From: Pyrodictium sp.
GTDB lineage: Archaea; Thermoproteota; Thermoprotei_A; Sulfolobales; Pyrodictiaceae
Direction: 5' to 3'
NCBI GenBank assembly: GCA_015662475.1
Contig: DQUB01000190.1
Coordinates: forward strand, 1-7,492
DNA length: 7,492 nt
The translations under genes and the position numbers were made by a program. The stretch's first letter is position 1; each line of letters opens with the position of its first letter. Below, piece after piece: positions 6,550-7,492 of the stretch. The notes below the pieces were generated by a model. It was not told the DNA's origin. It saw nothing but the letters and a program-made list of their open reading frames with translations, and did not search any database.

Positions 6550-6640
6550 AAAAATAGTTTCAAAAAGCCTAGCGAGGAAGCAAAAATCGACACTAAAACG
6601 GGGAACACCGCCAGGGATAGCTGGTTAGGAAACGCCAACC
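6550..6640 (-). terminator. Probable archaeal T-tract terminator for the ABC permease-like gene, with adjacent small hairpins
   Basis: On the minus strand, downstream of the stop at 6669-6671, there are T5 runs opposite 6550-6554, 6562-6566 and 6582-6586 and a T4 opposite 6595-6598, typical of archaeal oligo-T termination. Just before them are two short inverted repeats: 6611-6614/6621-6624 (CCAG/CTGG), and 6623-6629 with 6635-6640 (GGTT-A-GG/CCAACC). They share bases 6623-6624, so they cannot both form. No T-run follows lysS on the plus strand, so lysS termination is not visible here. Confidence 0.5.
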
Positions 6641-6668
6641 CAACTCTTCAACGTTGATGTCTAGACGG

Positions 6669-7492
6669 CTAGCGTCTTTCTATCCTTGGTATGATAAAAG
6701 CCAGCATTGCTAACCACGCTGTAAGAGCTACTGCTATAGCTAGAATCTTCGGCGCTACAAGCTCTAGGAAATGTTTGCCTACATAGCCTGCATATAGGGC
6801 TTCTACCCTGTTAAGAATCTCTGGCGTTATTCTCGCCTCTTCCACTCTCTCAGGCATTCCAGCAACAGACTCGTATAACATGGAAAGGTCGCTGCTATAC
6901 GTGACGTAGAGTGGAATGTAGATGTTGAAAAGTGTATGTGCTAGCTGCACAATGGCAAATGATGAGACCGAATAGGCTAACACGACAACGTTAAGCCTTC
7001 TCAATACAATACAAAGTGTTGTGGCGAGCAGATATCCAGCGAGCAAGTATGCTAGAAGCTCAAATACAACTACTGGAGTAGTGATAGAGAGTGCAGTTGT
7101 TGGCTTGAAGAGGTAGAGTAGTGTGGCATACGAGAAAGATAGAGTCCAAACAGTTAAGACAACGGGTAGTCCAAACAGTAGAAGCCAGGATAGAATATGC
7201 AGCAAAAACACTTTAACTCTTCCAAGAGATAGAAGGTCTAGCAGATCAAGCTGCCCACGTTCTCCTGCATAAGCGTAGAAGAGTATGGCGTAAAGACCAG
7301 AAAGCAAGAATAACATGTAGCGTACAAGCTCATCGTAATGGATAAGGCTAGCATGCAGAACAACTATGGCAGGAGAGTAGCCTAGAGAAATCTTAAGTGG
7401 CCAAACAGCATACAGTAGAACAGCTGTACTAGCACAACCAAGCAAACCTAAACCAGGAAACCTGAGGTAGAAGAACAACAAGCTTCTCTCAA
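6669..7492 (-). CDS. Six-helix integral membrane protein, ABC-2 type transporter permease-like (N-terminus probably outside window)
   Basis: The frame is open to the window's right edge. A TTG at 7481 gives 270 residues, but the preceding codons (Glu-Arg-Ser, charged) are also in frame and no other start is visible, so the gene probably begins beyond 7492. Hydrophobic spans, numbered from TTG 7481, lie at about 10-28, 55-73, 90-125 (one long span or a helical hairpin), 133-160, 164-192 and 240-266. The segment GERGQLDLLDLLSLGRVKVF (73-92) resembles the cytoplasmic ABC-2 permease signature in which a 'tLelLLslPvsR' stretch precedes the next helix. A loop of about 45 polar residues (193-238) before the last helix is probably extracytoplasmic. 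Inferred role: membrane half of an ABC exporter, or a membrane-associated complex, whose ATPase would lie upstream, outside the window. The substrate cannot be told. It ends with a basic tail (PRIERR). The call to ABC-2 rests on topology and one motif. Confidence 0.6.
   Translation of the reverse strand, partial: ERSLLFFYLRFPGLGLLGCASTAVLLYAVWPLKISLGYSPAIVVLHASLIHYDELVRYMLFLLSGLYAILFYAYAGERGQLDLLDLLSLGRVKVFLLHILSWLLLFGLPVVLTVWTLSFSYATLLYLFKPTTALSITTPVVVFELLAYLLAGYLLATTLCIVLRRLNVVVLAYSVSSFAIVQLAHTLFNIYIPLYVTYSSDLSMLYESVAGMPERVEEARITPEILNRVEALYAGYVGKHFLELVAPKILAIAVALTAWLAMLAFIIPRIERR

Noticed and set aside
5380..6638. Several minus- and plus-strand open frames within and around lysS
   Set aside because: All are shadows of the LysRS frame, which carries every expected family motif across the region.

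Overview
The window looks like chromosomal DNA of a hyperthermophilic crenarchaeon (Thermoproteota), most plausibly of the Desulfurococcales/Pyrodictiaceae type. The reasons are: class I (archaeal-type) lysyl-tRNA synthetase instead of the bacterial class II enzyme; an archaeal UPF0282 metallo-beta-lactamase-fold protein; a Sulfolobus ST0452-like sugar-phosphate enzyme; GTG/TTG starts; heavy use of AGA/AGG, ATA and CTA codons; and very tight convergent gene ends. The lineage is inferred from protein resemblance and codon use, not from a marker RNA. No rRNA, tRNA, CRISPR array, insertion sequence or phage gene was found.

Layout, left to right. (1) 1-547, plus: the C-terminal part of a GlmU/ST0452-like bifunctional sugar-1-phosphate nucleotidylyltransferase/amino-sugar-1-phosphate acetyltransferase, cut by the window edge. 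(2) 524-1444, minus: a divergent CitG-family (triphosphoribosyl-dephospho-CoA synthase-like) protein whose 3' end overlaps gene 1 by 24 bp. (3) 1448-1926: a 479-bp divergent intergenic region with three perfect 13-bp AT-rich tandem repeats. (4) 1927-2973, plus: a UPF0282 metal-dependent hydrolase. (5) 2970-4472, minus: a 500-residue protein with a Bud32/RIO-like kinase fold in its C-terminal half and an unrecognised N-terminal half. Its stop codon overlaps that of gene 4 in one CTAG. (6) 4473-4845: a second divergent intergenic region. (7) 4846-6537, plus: class I lysyl-tRNA synthetase with an unusual KMSKS loop. (8) 6538-6668: a convergent spacer with terminator-like T-tracts for the minus strand. 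(9) 6669-7492, minus: a six-helix membrane protein resembling an ABC-2 type permease, whose start is probably outside the window.

The genes alternate strand one by one and do not form an operon, so they look like independent housekeeping or accessory functions and not one pathway. I did not find a convincing new multi-gene system. The most interesting signals are compositional and architectural: strand composition (C/A-rich to G/T-rich) flips inside both divergent intergenic regions; wobble composition reverses along the LysRS gene; CTAG occurs about 70 times (no more than about 29 expected by chance); the LysRS KMSKS loop has lost both lysines; and a kinase fold with a degenerate HxD motif is fused to an unknown domain.
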